A stretch of 64,000 nt of DNA from Halisarca cf. caerulea. Lineage: Eukaryota; Porifera; Demospongiae; Chondrillida; Halisarcidae. The stretch spans positions 1,259,001 to 1,323,000 of the forward strand of contig CAUJGJ010000347.1 of the NCBI GenBank assembly GCA_963170055.1. The letters are read 5' to 3'. The notes under the pieces are model-generated. The model searched no databases and had not been told where the DNA came from. It was given only the letters and a program-made list of their open reading frames with translations. Positions 1 to 11,073 of this stretch are shown here, in pieces. The position numbers and the translations under genes were made by a program. Each line of letters begins with the position of its first letter. Within the stretch, counting starts at the first letter, position 1.

Positions 1-6
1 TTTTGT

Positions 7-110
7 GGGCGTATTTGTGTAGTGTTGGATATGCTGGTGCTAATACCAATATTTGGCACTAGCACCACGCATATTCCCACTGGACACACATGACCTTTCT
101 GAAGTGCTGT
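7..110 (+). repeat. Representative 104-bp monomer
   Basis: This is the first complete monomer, from GGGCG to the base before the next GGGCG. The first half (offsets 1-35) is rich in G and T, and the second half (36-89) is rich in C and A. Offsets 85-104, after the ACACACAT motif, carry the hypervariable label; here it reads TGACCTTTCTGAAGTGCTGT, the commonest form. Two private changes are visible, CATATTCCCAC in place of CACATTCCCAG. Because 104 is not a multiple of three, each successive monomer is read in a different frame, so a protein repeat cannot be encoded. Confidence 0.95.
36..66. repeat. Core dyad symmetry of the monomer
   Basis: Arms GGTGCTAATACCAA and TTGGCACTAGCACC flank a central TAT. 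The right arm matches the reverse complement of the left at 12 of 14 positions. In monomers with CTAGTACC in place of CTAATACC the match is 13 of 14. The dyad recurs in essentially every monomer of the window. Weaker pairing extends outwards (TTTGTGT at offset 8 against ACACACA at offset 78, with bulges), so about 77 of 104 bases could fold. It might be a binding site for a dimeric protein, a hairpin in single-stranded DNA or RNA, or a relic of an inverted-repeat ancestor. The sequence does not decide between these. Confidence 0.85.
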
Positions 111-1139
111 GGGCGTATTTGTGTAGTATAGGATATGTTGGTGCTAATACCAATATTTGGCACTAGCACCACGCACATTCCCAGTGGACACACATGACCT
201 TTCTGAAGTGCTGTGGGCGTATTTGTGTAGTGTTGGATATGATGGTGCTAATACCAATATTTGGCACTAACACCACGCACATTCCCAGTTGACACACATG
301 ACCTTTCTGAAGTGCTGTGGGCGTATTTGTGTAGTGTTGGATATGATGGTGCTAATACCAATATTTGGCACTAACACCACGCACATTCCCAGTTGACACA
401 CATGACCTTTCTGAAGTGCTGTGGGCGTATTTGTGTAGTGTTGGATATGCTGGTGCTAATACCAATATTTGGCACTAGCACCATGCACATTCCCAGTGGA
501 CACACATGAAGTTTGTAAAGTTTTGTGGGCGTATTTGTGTAGTGTTGGATATGCTGGTGCTAATACCAATATTTGGCACTAGCACCACGCACATTCCCAG
601 TGGACACACATGACCTTTCTGAAGTGCTGTGGGCGTATTTGTGTAGTATAGGATATGCTGGTGCTAATACCAATATTTTGCACTAGCACCACGCACATTC
701 CCAGTGGACACACATGACCTTTCTGAAGTGCTGTGGGCGTATTTGTGTAGTGTTGGATATGCTGGTGCTAATACCAATATTTGGCACTAGCACCACGCAC
801 ATTCCCAGTGGACACACATGAAGTTTCTGAAGTGTTGTGGGCGTATTTGTGTAGTGTTGAATATGCTGGTGCTAATACCAATATTTGGCACTAGCACCAC
901 GCACATTCCCAGTGGACACACATGACCTTTCTGAAGTGCTGTGGGCGTATTTGTGTAGTATAGGATATGTTGGTGCTAATACCAATATTTGGCACTAGCA
1001 CCACGCACATTCCCAGTGGACACACATGACCTTTCTGAAGTGCTGTGGGCGTATTTGTGTAGTGTTGGATACGCTGGTGCTAATACCAAAATTTGGCACT
1101 AGCACCACGCACATTCCCAGTTGACACACATGACCTTTC

Positions 1140-1960
1140 TGAAGTGCTGTGGGCGTATTTGTGTAGTGTTGGATATGCTGGTGCTAATACCAATATTTGG
1201 CACTAGCACCACGCACATTCCAAGTTGACACACATGACCTTTCTGAAGTGCTGTGGGCATATTTGTGTAATGTTGGAAATGCTGGTGCTAATACCAATAT
1301 TTGGCAATACCACCACGCACATTCCCAGTGGACACACATGACTTTTCTAAAGTGCTGTGGGCGTATTTGTGTAGTGTTGGATATGCTGGTGCTAATACCA
1401 ACATTTGGCACTAGCACCACGCACATTCCCAGTGGACACACATTAAGTTTCTGAAGTGCTGTGGGCGTATTTGTGTAGTGTTGGATATGCTGGTGCTAAT
1501 ACCAATATTTGGCACTAGCACCACGCACATTCGCAGTGGACACACATGAAGTTTCTGAAGTGGTGTGGGCGTATTTGTGTAGTGTTGGATATGCTGGTGC
1601 TAATACCAATATTTAGCACTAGCACCACGCACATTCCCAGTGGACACACATGACCTTTCTGAAGTGCTGTAGGCGTATTTGTGTAGTGTTGGATATGCTG
1701 GTGCTAATGCCAATATTTGGCACTAGCACCACGCACATTCCCAGTGGACACACATGACCTTTCTGAAGTGCTGTGGGCATATTTGTGTAGTGTAGGATAT
1801 GCTGGTGCTAGTACCAATATTTGGCACTAGAACCACGCACATTCCCAGTGGACACACATGAAGTTTCTGAAGTGCTGTGGGCATATTTCTGTAGTGTTGG
1901 ATATGCTGGTTCTAGTACCAATATTTGGCACTAGAACCACGCACATTCCCAGTGGACACA
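1140..1960 (+). repeat. 18-monomer offset duplication, copy 1
   Basis: These roughly eight monomers recur at 3012-3832 (offset 1872 bp). They carry CCAAGTTGAC, GTGTAATGTTGGAAATG, the CCAACATTTGG variant, ATTAAGTTTC and TAGGCG in the same order. The join that created the second copy lies in one monomer between about 2983 and 3090, where family Q context changes to family P context. Confidence 0.8.
1908..1938. repeat. Dyad variant with both arms changed in concert
   Basis: Here the left arm reads GGTTCTAGTACCAA and the right arm TTGGCACTAGAACC. The G-to-T change in the left arm is matched by C-to-A in the right arm, so pairing stays at 13 of 14. The same paired change recurs, for example near 3780, 8460, 10750, 23330, 28845 and 37790. 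Exceptions with only the left change occur near 14,180, 17,820 and 22,083. Many monomers carry only the right change. Confidence 0.8.
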
Positions 1961-3011
1961 CATGAAGTTTCTGAAGTGTTGTGGGCGTATTTGTGTAGTG
2001 TTGGATATGCTGGTGCTAATACCAATATTAGGCACTAGCACCACGCACATTCCCAGTGGACACACATGATATTCCTGAAGTGCTGTGGGAGTATTTGTGT
2101 AGTGTTGGATATGCTGGTGCTAATACCAATATTTGGCACTAGCACCACGCACATTCCCAGTGGACACACATGACCTTTCTGAAGTGCTGTGGGCATATTT
2201 GTGTAGTGTTGGATATGCTGGTGCTAGTACCAATATTTGGCACTATAACCACGCACATTCCCAGTGGACACACATGAAGTTTCTGAAGGGTTGTGGGCGT
2301 ATTTGTGTAGTGTTGAATATGCTGGTGCTAATACCAATATTTGGCACTAGCACCACGCATATTCTCAGTGGACACACATGACATTCCTGAAGTGCTGTGG
2401 GCGTATTTGTGTAGTGTTGGATATTCTTGTGCTAATACCAATATTTGGCACTAGCACCACGCACATTCCCAGTGGACACACATGACCTTTCTGAAGTGCT
2501 GTGGGCGTATTTGTGTAGTGTTGGATATGCTGGTGCTAGTACCAATATTTGGCACTAGAACCACGCACATTCCCAGTGGACACACATGAAGTTTCTGAAG
2601 TGTTGTGGGCGTATTTGTGTAGTGTTGGATATGCTGGTGCTAATACCAATATTAGGCACTAGCACCACGCACATTCCCAGTGGACACACATGACATTCCT
2701 GAAGTGCTGTGGGAGTATTTGTGTAGTGTTGGATATGCTGGTGCTAATACCAATATTTGGCACTAGCACCACGCACATTCCCAGTGGACACACATGACCT
2801 TTGTGAAGTGCTGTGGGCGTATTTGTGTAGTGTTGGATATGCTGGTGCTAATACCAATATTTGGCACTAGCACCACGCACATTCCCAGTGGACACACATG
2901 ACCTTTCTGAAGTGCTGTGGGCATATTTGTGTAGTGTTGGATATGCTGGTGCTAGTACCAATATTTGGCACTAGCACCACGCACATTCCCAGTGGACACA
3001 CATGACCTTTC

Positions 3012-3832
3012 TGAAGTGCTGTGGGCGTATTTGTGTAGTGTTGGATATGCTGGTGCTAATACCAATATTTGGCACTAGCACCACGCACATTCCAAGTTGA
3101 CACACATGACCTTTCTGAAGTGCTGTGGGCATATTTGTGTAATGTTGGAAATGCTGGTGCTAATACCAATATTTGGCAATACCACCACGCACATTCCCAG
3201 TGGACACACATGACTTTTCTAAAGTGCTGTGGGCGTATTTGTGTAGTGTTGGATATGCTGGTGCTAATACCAACATTTGGCACTAGCACCACGCACATTC
3301 CCAGTGGACACACATTAAGTTTCTGAAGTGCTGTGGGCGTATTTGTGTAGTGTTGGATATGCTGGTGCTAATACCAATATTTGGCACTAGCACCACGCAC
3401 ATTCGCAGTGGACACACATGAAGTTTCTGAAGTGGTGTGGGCGTATTTGTGTAGTGTTGGATATGCTGGTGCTAATACCAATATTTAGCACTAGCACCAC
3501 GCACATTCCCAGTGGACACACATGACCTTTCTGAAGTGCTGTAGGCGTATTTGTGTAGTGTTGGATATGCTGGTGCTAATGCAAATATTTGGCACTAGCA
3601 CCACGCACATTCCCAGTGGACACACATGACCTTTCTGAAGTACTGTGGGCATATTTGTGTAGTGTAGGATATGCTGGTGCTAGTACCAATATTTGGCACT
3701 AGAACCACGCACATTCCCAGTGGACACACATGAAGTTTCTGAAGTGCTGTGGGCATATTTCTGTAGTGTTGGATATGCTGGTTCTAGTACCAATATTTGG
3801 CACTAGAACCACGCACATTCCCAGTGGACACA
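3012..3832 (+). repeat. 18-monomer offset duplication, copy 2
   Basis: This is the second copy of 1140-1960, with only a few substitutions (for example TGCAAATATT near 3580 where the other copy has TGCCAATATT). It runs directly into the 4-monomer duplication that follows. Confidence 0.8.
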
Positions 3833-4372
3833 CATGAAGTTTCTGAAGTGGTGTGGGCGTATTTGTGTAGTGTTGGATATGCTGGTTCTAGTACCAATAT
3901 TTGGCACTAGAACCACGCACATTCCCAGTGGACACACATGACCTTTCTGAAGTGCTGTAGGCGTATTTGTGTAGTGTTGGATATGCTGGTGCTAATGCCA
4001 ATATTTGGCACTAGCACCACGCACATTCCCAGTGGACACACATGACCTTTCTGAAGTGCTGTGGGCATATTTGTGTAGTGTAGGATATGCTGGTGCTAGT
4101 ACCAATATTTGGCACTAGAACCACGCACATTCCCAGTGGACACACATGAAGTTTCTGAAGTGCTGTGGGCATATTTCTGTAGTGTTGGATATGCTGGTTC
4201 TAGTACCAATATTTGGCACTAGAACCACGCACATTCCCAGTGGACACACATGAAGTTTCTGAAGTGTTGTGGGCGTATTTGTGTAGTGTTGGATATGCTG
4301 GTGCTAATACCAATATTAGGCACTAGCACCACGCACATTCCCAGTGGACACACATGATATTCCTGAAGTGCT
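3541..4372 (+). repeat. 4-monomer (416 bp) tandem duplication
   Basis: The TAGGCG variant at 3541 recurs at 3957, and the following GGGCAT, GGGCATATTTCTG and GGTTCTAGTACC monomers repeat with it. This insertion explains why the distance between the CCAAGTTGAC landmark and the ATAACC landmark is 416 bp longer here than around 1221-2249 or 7773-8801. Confidence 0.85.
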
Positions 4373-6646
4373 GTGGGAGTATTTGTGTAGTGTTGGATAT
4401 GCTGGTGCTAATACCAATATTTGGCACTAGCACCACGCACATTCCCAGTGGACACACATGACCTTTCTGAAGTGCTGTGGGCATATTTGTGTAGTGTTGG
4501 ATATGCTGGTGCTAGTACCAATATTTGGCACTATAACCACGCACATTCCCAGTGGACACACATGAAGTTTCTGAAGGGTTGTGGGCGTATTTGTGTAGTG
4601 TTGAATATGCTGGTGCTAATACCAATATTTGGCACTAGCACCACGCATATTCTCAGTGGACACACATGACATTCCTGAAGTGCTGTGGGCGTATTTGTGT
4701 AGTGTTGGATATTCTTGTGCTAATACCAATATTTGGCACTAGCACCACGCACATTCCCAGTGGACACACATGACCTTTCTGAAGTGCTGTGGGCGTATTT
4801 GTGTAGTGTTGGATATGCTGGTGCTAGTACCAATATTTGGCACTAGAACCACGCACATTCCCAGTGGACACACATGAAGTTTCTGAAGTGTTGTGGGCGT
4901 ATTTGTGTAGTGTTGGATATGCTGGTGCTAATACCAATATTAGGCACTAGCACCACGCACATTCCCAGTGGACACACATGACATTCCTGAAGTGCTGTGG
5001 GAGTATTTGTGTAGTGTTGGATATGCTGGTGCTAATACCAATATTTGGCACTAGCACCACGCACATTCCCAGTGGACACACATGACCTTTGTGAAGTGCT
5101 GTGGGCGTATTTGTGTAGTGTTGGATATGCTGGTGCTAATACCAATATTTGGCACTAGCACCACGCACATTCCCAGTGGACACACATGACCTTTCTGAAG
5201 TGCTGTGGGCATATTTGTGTAGTGTTGGATATGCTGGTGCTAGTACCAATATTTGGCACTAGCACCACGCACATTCCCAGTGGACACACATGACCTTTCT
5301 GAAGTGCTGTGGGCGTATTTGTGTAGTGTTGGATATGCTGGTGCTAATACCAATATTTGGCACTAGCACCACGCACATTCCCAGTGGACACACATGACCT
5401 TTCTGAAGTGCTGTAGGCGTATTTGTGTAGTGTTGGATATGCTGGTGCTAATGCCAATATTTGGCACTAGCACCACGCACATTCCCAGTGGACACACATG
5501 ACCTTTCTGAAGTGCTGTGGGCATATTTGTGTAGTGTTGGATATGCTGGTGCTAGTACCAATATTTGGCACTAGAACCACGCACATTCCCAGTGGACACA
5601 CTTGAAGTTTCTGAAGTGCTGTGGGCATATTTGTGTAGTGTTGGATATGCTGGTTCTAGTACCAATATTTGGCACTAGAACCACGCACATTCCCAGTGGA
5701 CACACATGAAGTTTCTGAAGTGTTGTGGGCGTATTTGTGTAGTGTTGGATATGCGGGTGCTAATACCAATATTAGGCACTAGCACCACGCACATTCCCAG
5801 TGGACACACATGATATTCCTGAAGTGCTGTGGGAGTATTTGTGTAGTGTTGGATATGCTGGTGCTAATACCAATATTTGGCACTAGCACCACGCACATTC
5901 CCAGTGGACACACATGACCTTTCTGAAGTGCTGTGGGCATATTTGTGTAGTGTTGGATATGCTGGTGCTAGTACCAATATTTGGCACTATAACCACGCAC
6001 ATTCCCAGTTGACACACATGAAGTTTCTGAAGGGTTGTGGGCGTATTTGTGTAGTGTTGAATATGCTGGTGCTAATACCAATATTTGGCACTAGCACCAC
6101 GCATATTCTCAGTGGACACACATGACATTCCTGAAGTGCTGTGGGCGTATTTGTGTAGTGTTGGATATTCTGGTGCTAATACCAATATTTGGCACTAGCA
6201 CCACGCACATTCCCAGTGGACACACATGACCTTTCTGAAGTGCTGTGGGCGTATTTGTGTAGTGTTGGATATGCTGGAGCTAGTACCAATATTTGGCACT
6301 AGAACCACGCACATTCCCAGTGGACACACATGAAGTTTCTGAAGTGTTGTGAGCGTATTTGTGTAGAGTTGGATATGCTGGTGCTAATACCAATATTAGG
6401 CACTAGCACCACGCACATTCCCAGTGGACACACATGACATTCCTGAAGTGCTGTGGGAGTATTTGTGTAGTGTTGGATATGTTGGTGCTAATACCAATAT
6501 TTGGCACTAGCACCACGCACATTCCCAGTGGACACACATGACCTTTGTGAAGTGCTGTGGGCGTATTTGTGTAGTGTTGGATATGCTGGTGCTAATACCA
6601 ATATTTGGCACTAGCACCACGCACATTCCCAGTGGACACACATGAC
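3957..6646 (+). repeat. 14-monomer (1456 bp) tandem block pair
   Basis: The block 3957 to about 5190 is repeated at 5413 to about 6646, offset 1456 bp. Landmarks at matching places are TAGGCG (3957 and 5413), the GATATTCCTG label, the ATAACC dyad variant (near 4533 and 5989), GAAGGGTTG with GTTGAATATG, and CTTTGTGAAG (about 5090 and 6546). Copy 2 has its own substitutions, such as ATGCGGGTGC near 5752 and CCCAGTTGAC near 6006. Confidence 0.85.
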
Positions 6647-7060
6647 CTTTCTGAAGTGCTGTGGGCGTATTTGTGTAGTGTTGGATATGCTGGTGCTAAT
6701 ACCAATATTTGGCACTAGCACCACGCACATTCCCAGTGGACACACATGACCTTTCTGAAGTGCTGTGGGCATATTTGTGTAGTGTTGGATATGCTGGTTC
6801 TAGTACCAATATTTGGCAATAGAACCACGCACATTCCCAGTGGACACACATGAAGTTTCTGAAGTGTTGTGGGCGTATTTGTGTAGTGTTGGATATGCTG
6901 GTGCTAATACCAATATTTGGCACTAGCACCACGCACATTCCCAGTGGACACACATGACATTCCTGAAGTGCTGTGGGCGTATTTGTGTAGTGTTGGATAT
7001 GCTGGTGCTAATACCAATATTTGGCACTAGCACCACGCACATTCCCAGTGGACACACATG

Positions 7061-9642
7061 AAGTTTGTAAAGTTTTGTGGGCGTATTTGTGTAGTGTTGG
7101 ATATGCTGGTGCTAATACCAATATTTGGCACTAGCACCACGCACATTCCCAGTGGACACACATGACCTTTCTGAAGTGCTGTGGGCGTATTTGTGTAGTA
7201 TAGGATATGCTGGTGCTAATACCAATATTTTGCACTAGCACCACGCACATTCCCAGTGGACACACATGACCTTTCTGAAGTGCTGTGGGCGTATTTGTGT
7301 AGTGTTGGATATGCTGGTGCTAATACCAATATTTGGCACTAGCACCACGCACATTCCCAGTGGACACACATGAAGTTTCTGAAGTGTTGTGGGCGTATTT
7401 GTGTAGTGTTGAATATGCTGGTGCTAATACCAATATTTGGCACTAGCACCACGCACATTCCCAGTGGACACACATGACCTTTCTGAAGTGCTGTGGGCGT
7501 ATTTGTGTAGTATAGGATATGTTGGTGCTAATACCAATATTTGGCACTAGCACCACGCACATTCCCAGTGGACACACATGACCTTTCTGAAGTGCTGTGG
7601 GCGTATTTGTGTAGTGTTGGATACGCTGGTGCTAATACCAAAATTTGGCACTAGCACCACGCACATTTCCAGTTGACACACATGACCTTTCTGAAGTGCT
7701 GTGGGCGTATTTGTGTAGTGTTGGATATGCTGGTGCTAATACCAATATTTGGCACTAGCACCACGCACATTCCAAGTTGACACAAATGACCTTTCTGAAG
7801 TGCTGTGGGCATATTTGTGTAATGTTGGAAATGCTGGTGCTAATACCAATATTTGGCAATCGCACCACGCACATTCCCAGTGGACACACATGACTTTTCT
7901 AAAGTGCTGTGGGCGTATTTGTGTAGTGTTGGATATGCTGGTGCTAATACCAACATTTGGCACTAGCACCACGCACATTCCCAGTGGACACACATTAAGT
8001 TTCTGAAGTGCTGTGGGCGTATTTGTGTAGTGTTGGATATGCTGGTGCTAATACCAATATTTGGCACTAGCACCACGCACATTCGCAGTGGACACACATG
8101 AAGTTTCTGAAGTGGTGTGGGCGTATTTGTGTAGTGTTGGATATGCTGGTGCTAATACCAATATTTAGCACTAGCACCACGCACATTCCCAGTGGACACA
8201 CATGACCTTTCTGAAGTGCTGTAGGCGTATTTGTGTAGTGTTGGATATGCTGGTGCTAATGCCAATATTTGGCACTAGCACCACGCACATTCCCAGTGGA
8301 CACACATGACCTTTCTGAAGTGCTGTGGGCGTATTTGTGTAGTGTAGGATATGCTGGTGCTAGTACCAATATTTGGCACTAGAACCACGCACATTCCCAG
8401 TGGACACACATGAAGTTTCTGAAGTGCTGTGGGCATATTTCTGTAGTGTTGGATATGCTGGTTCTAGTACCAATATTTGGCACTAGAACCACGCACATTC
8501 CCAGTGGACACACATGAAGTTTCTGAAGTGGTGTGGGCGTATTTGTGTAGTGTTGGATATGCTGGTGCTAATACCAATATTAGGCACTAGCACCACGCAC
8601 ATTCCCAGTGGACACACATGATATTCCTGAAGTGCTGTGGGAGTATTTGTGTAGTGTTGGATATGCTGGTGCTAATACCAATATTTGGCACTAGCACCAC
8701 GCACATTCCCAGTGGACACACATGACCTTTCTGAAGTGCTGTGGGCATATTTGTGTAGTGTTGGATATGCTGGTGCTAGTACCAATATTTGGCACTATAA
8801 CCACGCACATTCCCAGTGGACACACATGAAGTTTCTGAAGGGTTGTGGGCGTATTTGTGTAGTGTTGAATATGCTGGTGCTAATACCAATATTTGGCACT
8901 AGCACCACGCATATTCTCAGTGGACACACATGACATTCCTGAAGTGCTGTGGGCGTATTTGTGTAGTGTTGGATATTCTGGTGCTAATACCAATATTTGG
9001 CACTAGCACCACGCACATTCCCAGTGGACACACATGACCTTTCTGAAGTGCTGTGGGCGTATTTGTGTAGTGTTGGATATGCTGGTGCTAGTACCAATAT
9101 TTGGCACTAGAACCACGCACATTCCCAGTGGACACACATGAAGTTTCTGAAGTGTTGTGAGCGTATTTGTGTAGAGTTGGATATGCTGGTGCTAATACCA
9201 ATATTAGGCACTAGCACCACGCACATTCCCAGTGGACACACATGACATTCCTGAAGTGCTGTGGGAGTATTTGTGTAGTGTTGGATATGCTGGTGCTAAT
9301 ACCAATATTTGGCACTAGCACCACGCACATTCCCAGTGGACACACATGACCTTTGTGAAGTGCTGTGGGCGTATTTGTGTAGTGTTGGATATGCTGGTGC
9401 TAATACCAATATTTGGCACTAGCACCACGCACATTCCCAGTGGACACACATGACCTTTCTGAAGTGCTGTGGGCATATTTGTGTAGTGTTGGATATGCTG
9501 GTGCTAGTACCAATATTTGGCACTAGCACCACGCACATTCCCAGTGGACACACATGACCTTTCTGAAGTGCTGTGGGCGTATTTGTGTAGTGTTGGATAT
9601 GCTGGTGCTAATACCAATATTTGGCACTAGCACCACGCACAT
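7061..9642 (+). repeat. Block duplication, 63-monomer offset, copy 2
   Basis: This is the second copy of 509-3090. It includes the paired landmarks CCAAGTTGACAC (7773), CCAACATTTGG (7951), TAGGCG (8223) and ATAACC (8801). Its right part also forms the start of the 21-monomer tandem pair that follows. Confidence 0.85.
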
Positions 9643-11073
9643 TCCCAGTGGACACACATGACCTTTCTGAAGTGCTGTGGGCATATTTGTGTAGTGTTGG
9701 ATATGCTGGTTCTAGTACCAATATTTGGCAATAGAACCACGCACATTCCCAGTGGACACACATGAAGTTTCTGAAGTGTTGTGGGCGTATTTGTGTAGTG
9801 TTGGATATGCTGGTGCTAATACCAATATTTGGCACTAGCACCACGCACATTCCCAGTGGACACACATGACATTCCTGAAGTGCTGTGGGCGTATTTGTGT
9901 AGTGTTGGATATGCTGGTGCTAATACCAATATTTGGAACTAGCACCACGCACATTCCCAGTGGACACACATGACCTTTCTGAAGTGCTGTGGGCGTATTT
10001 GTGTAGTGTTGGATATGCTGGTGCTAGTACCAATATTTGGCACTAGAACCACGCACATTCCCAGTGGACACACATGAAGTTTCTGAAGTGTTGTGGGCGT
10101 ATTTGTGTAGTGTTGGATATGCTGGTGCTAATACCAATATTTGGCACTAGCACCACGCACATTCCCAGTGGACACACATGACCTTTCTGAAGTGCTGTGG
10201 GCGTATTTGTGTAGTGTTGGATATGCTGGTGCTAATACCAATATTTGGCACTAGCACCACGCACATTCCCAGTGGACACACATGAAGTTTGTGAAGTTTT
10301 GTGGGCGTATTTGTGTAGTGTTGGATATGCTGGTGCTAATACCAATATTTGGCACTAGCACCACGCACATTCCCAGTGGACACACATGACCTTTCTGAAG
10401 TGCTGTTGGCGTATTTGTGTAGTATAGGATATGTTGGTGCTAATACCAATATTTGGCACTAGCACCACGCACATTCCCAGTGGACAAACATGAAGTTTGT
10501 GAAGTTTTGTGGGCGTATTTGCGTAGTGTTGGATATGCTGGTGCTAATACCAATATTTGGCACTAGCACCACGCACATTCCCAGTGGACACACATGACCT
10601 TTCTGAAGTGCTGTGGGCGTATTTGTGTAGTATAGGATATGTTGGTGCTAATACCAATATTTGGCACTAGCACCACGCACATTCCCAGTGGACACACATG
10701 AAGTTTCTGAAGTGCTGTGGGCATATTTGTGTAGTGTTGGATATGCTGGTTCTAGTACCAATATTTGGCACTAGAACCACGCACATTCCCAGTGGACACA
10801 CATGAAGTTTCTGAAGTGTTGTGGGCGTATTTGTGTAGTGTTGGATATGCTGGTGCTAATACCAATATTAGGCACTAGCACCACGCACATTCCCAGTGGA
10901 CACACATGATATTCCTGAAGTGCTGTGGGAGTATTTGTGTAGTGTTGGATATGCTGGTGCTAATACCAATATTTGGCACTAGCACCACGCACATTCCCAG
11001 TGGACACACATGACCTTTCTGAAGTGCTGTGGGCATATTTGTGTAGTGTTGGATATGCTGGTGCTAGTACCAA
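8890..11073 (+). repeat. 21-monomer (2184 bp) tandem duplication, copy 1
   Basis: The block is followed directly by a near-identical copy at 11,074-13,258. Rare markers recur exactly 2184 bp apart: GGATATTCTG (8971 and 11,155), GTGAGCG with GTAGAGTTGG (near 9155 and 11,339), GGAACTAG (near 9943 and 12,127), TTTGTGAAGTTTT (10,285 and 12,469), GTTGGCG (near 10,406), GGACAAACATG (near 10,485) and ATTTGCGTAG (near 10,519). Confidence 0.9.

Larger units (their letters stand above)
509..3090 (+). repeat. Block duplication, 63-monomer offset, copy 1
   Basis: This stretch of about 2.58 kb recurs at 7061-9642, 6552 bp (63 monomers) downstream, with the same order of monomer types. Shared landmarks are the TTTGTAAAGTTTT label at the left edge, CCAAGTTGACAC near 1221, TAGGCG near 1671, the ATAACC dyad variant near 2249 and the GGGAG variants. 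The match starts between about 410 and 509 and ends near 3090, where this copy switches to CCAAGTTGAC. Differences are scattered substitutions, such as GTGTTG against GTGAGC near 2600. Confidence 0.85.

Noticed and set aside
47..57. CArG box or CCAAT-type promoter element at CCAATATTTGG
   Set aside because: There are seven A/T bases between CC and GG rather than six. The motif is the centre of the dyad in every monomer, with no other promoter feature nearby.
1184..1454. Overlapping open frames of about 85 codons on both strands, repeated dozens of times across the window
   Set aside because: They are readings of the repeat. With a 104 bp period each frame passes through three monomers before a stop, so the same 65-100 codon products appear wherever variants remove a stop. 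The two strands mirror each other because the monomer is near-palindromic. The products have no recognisable domain.
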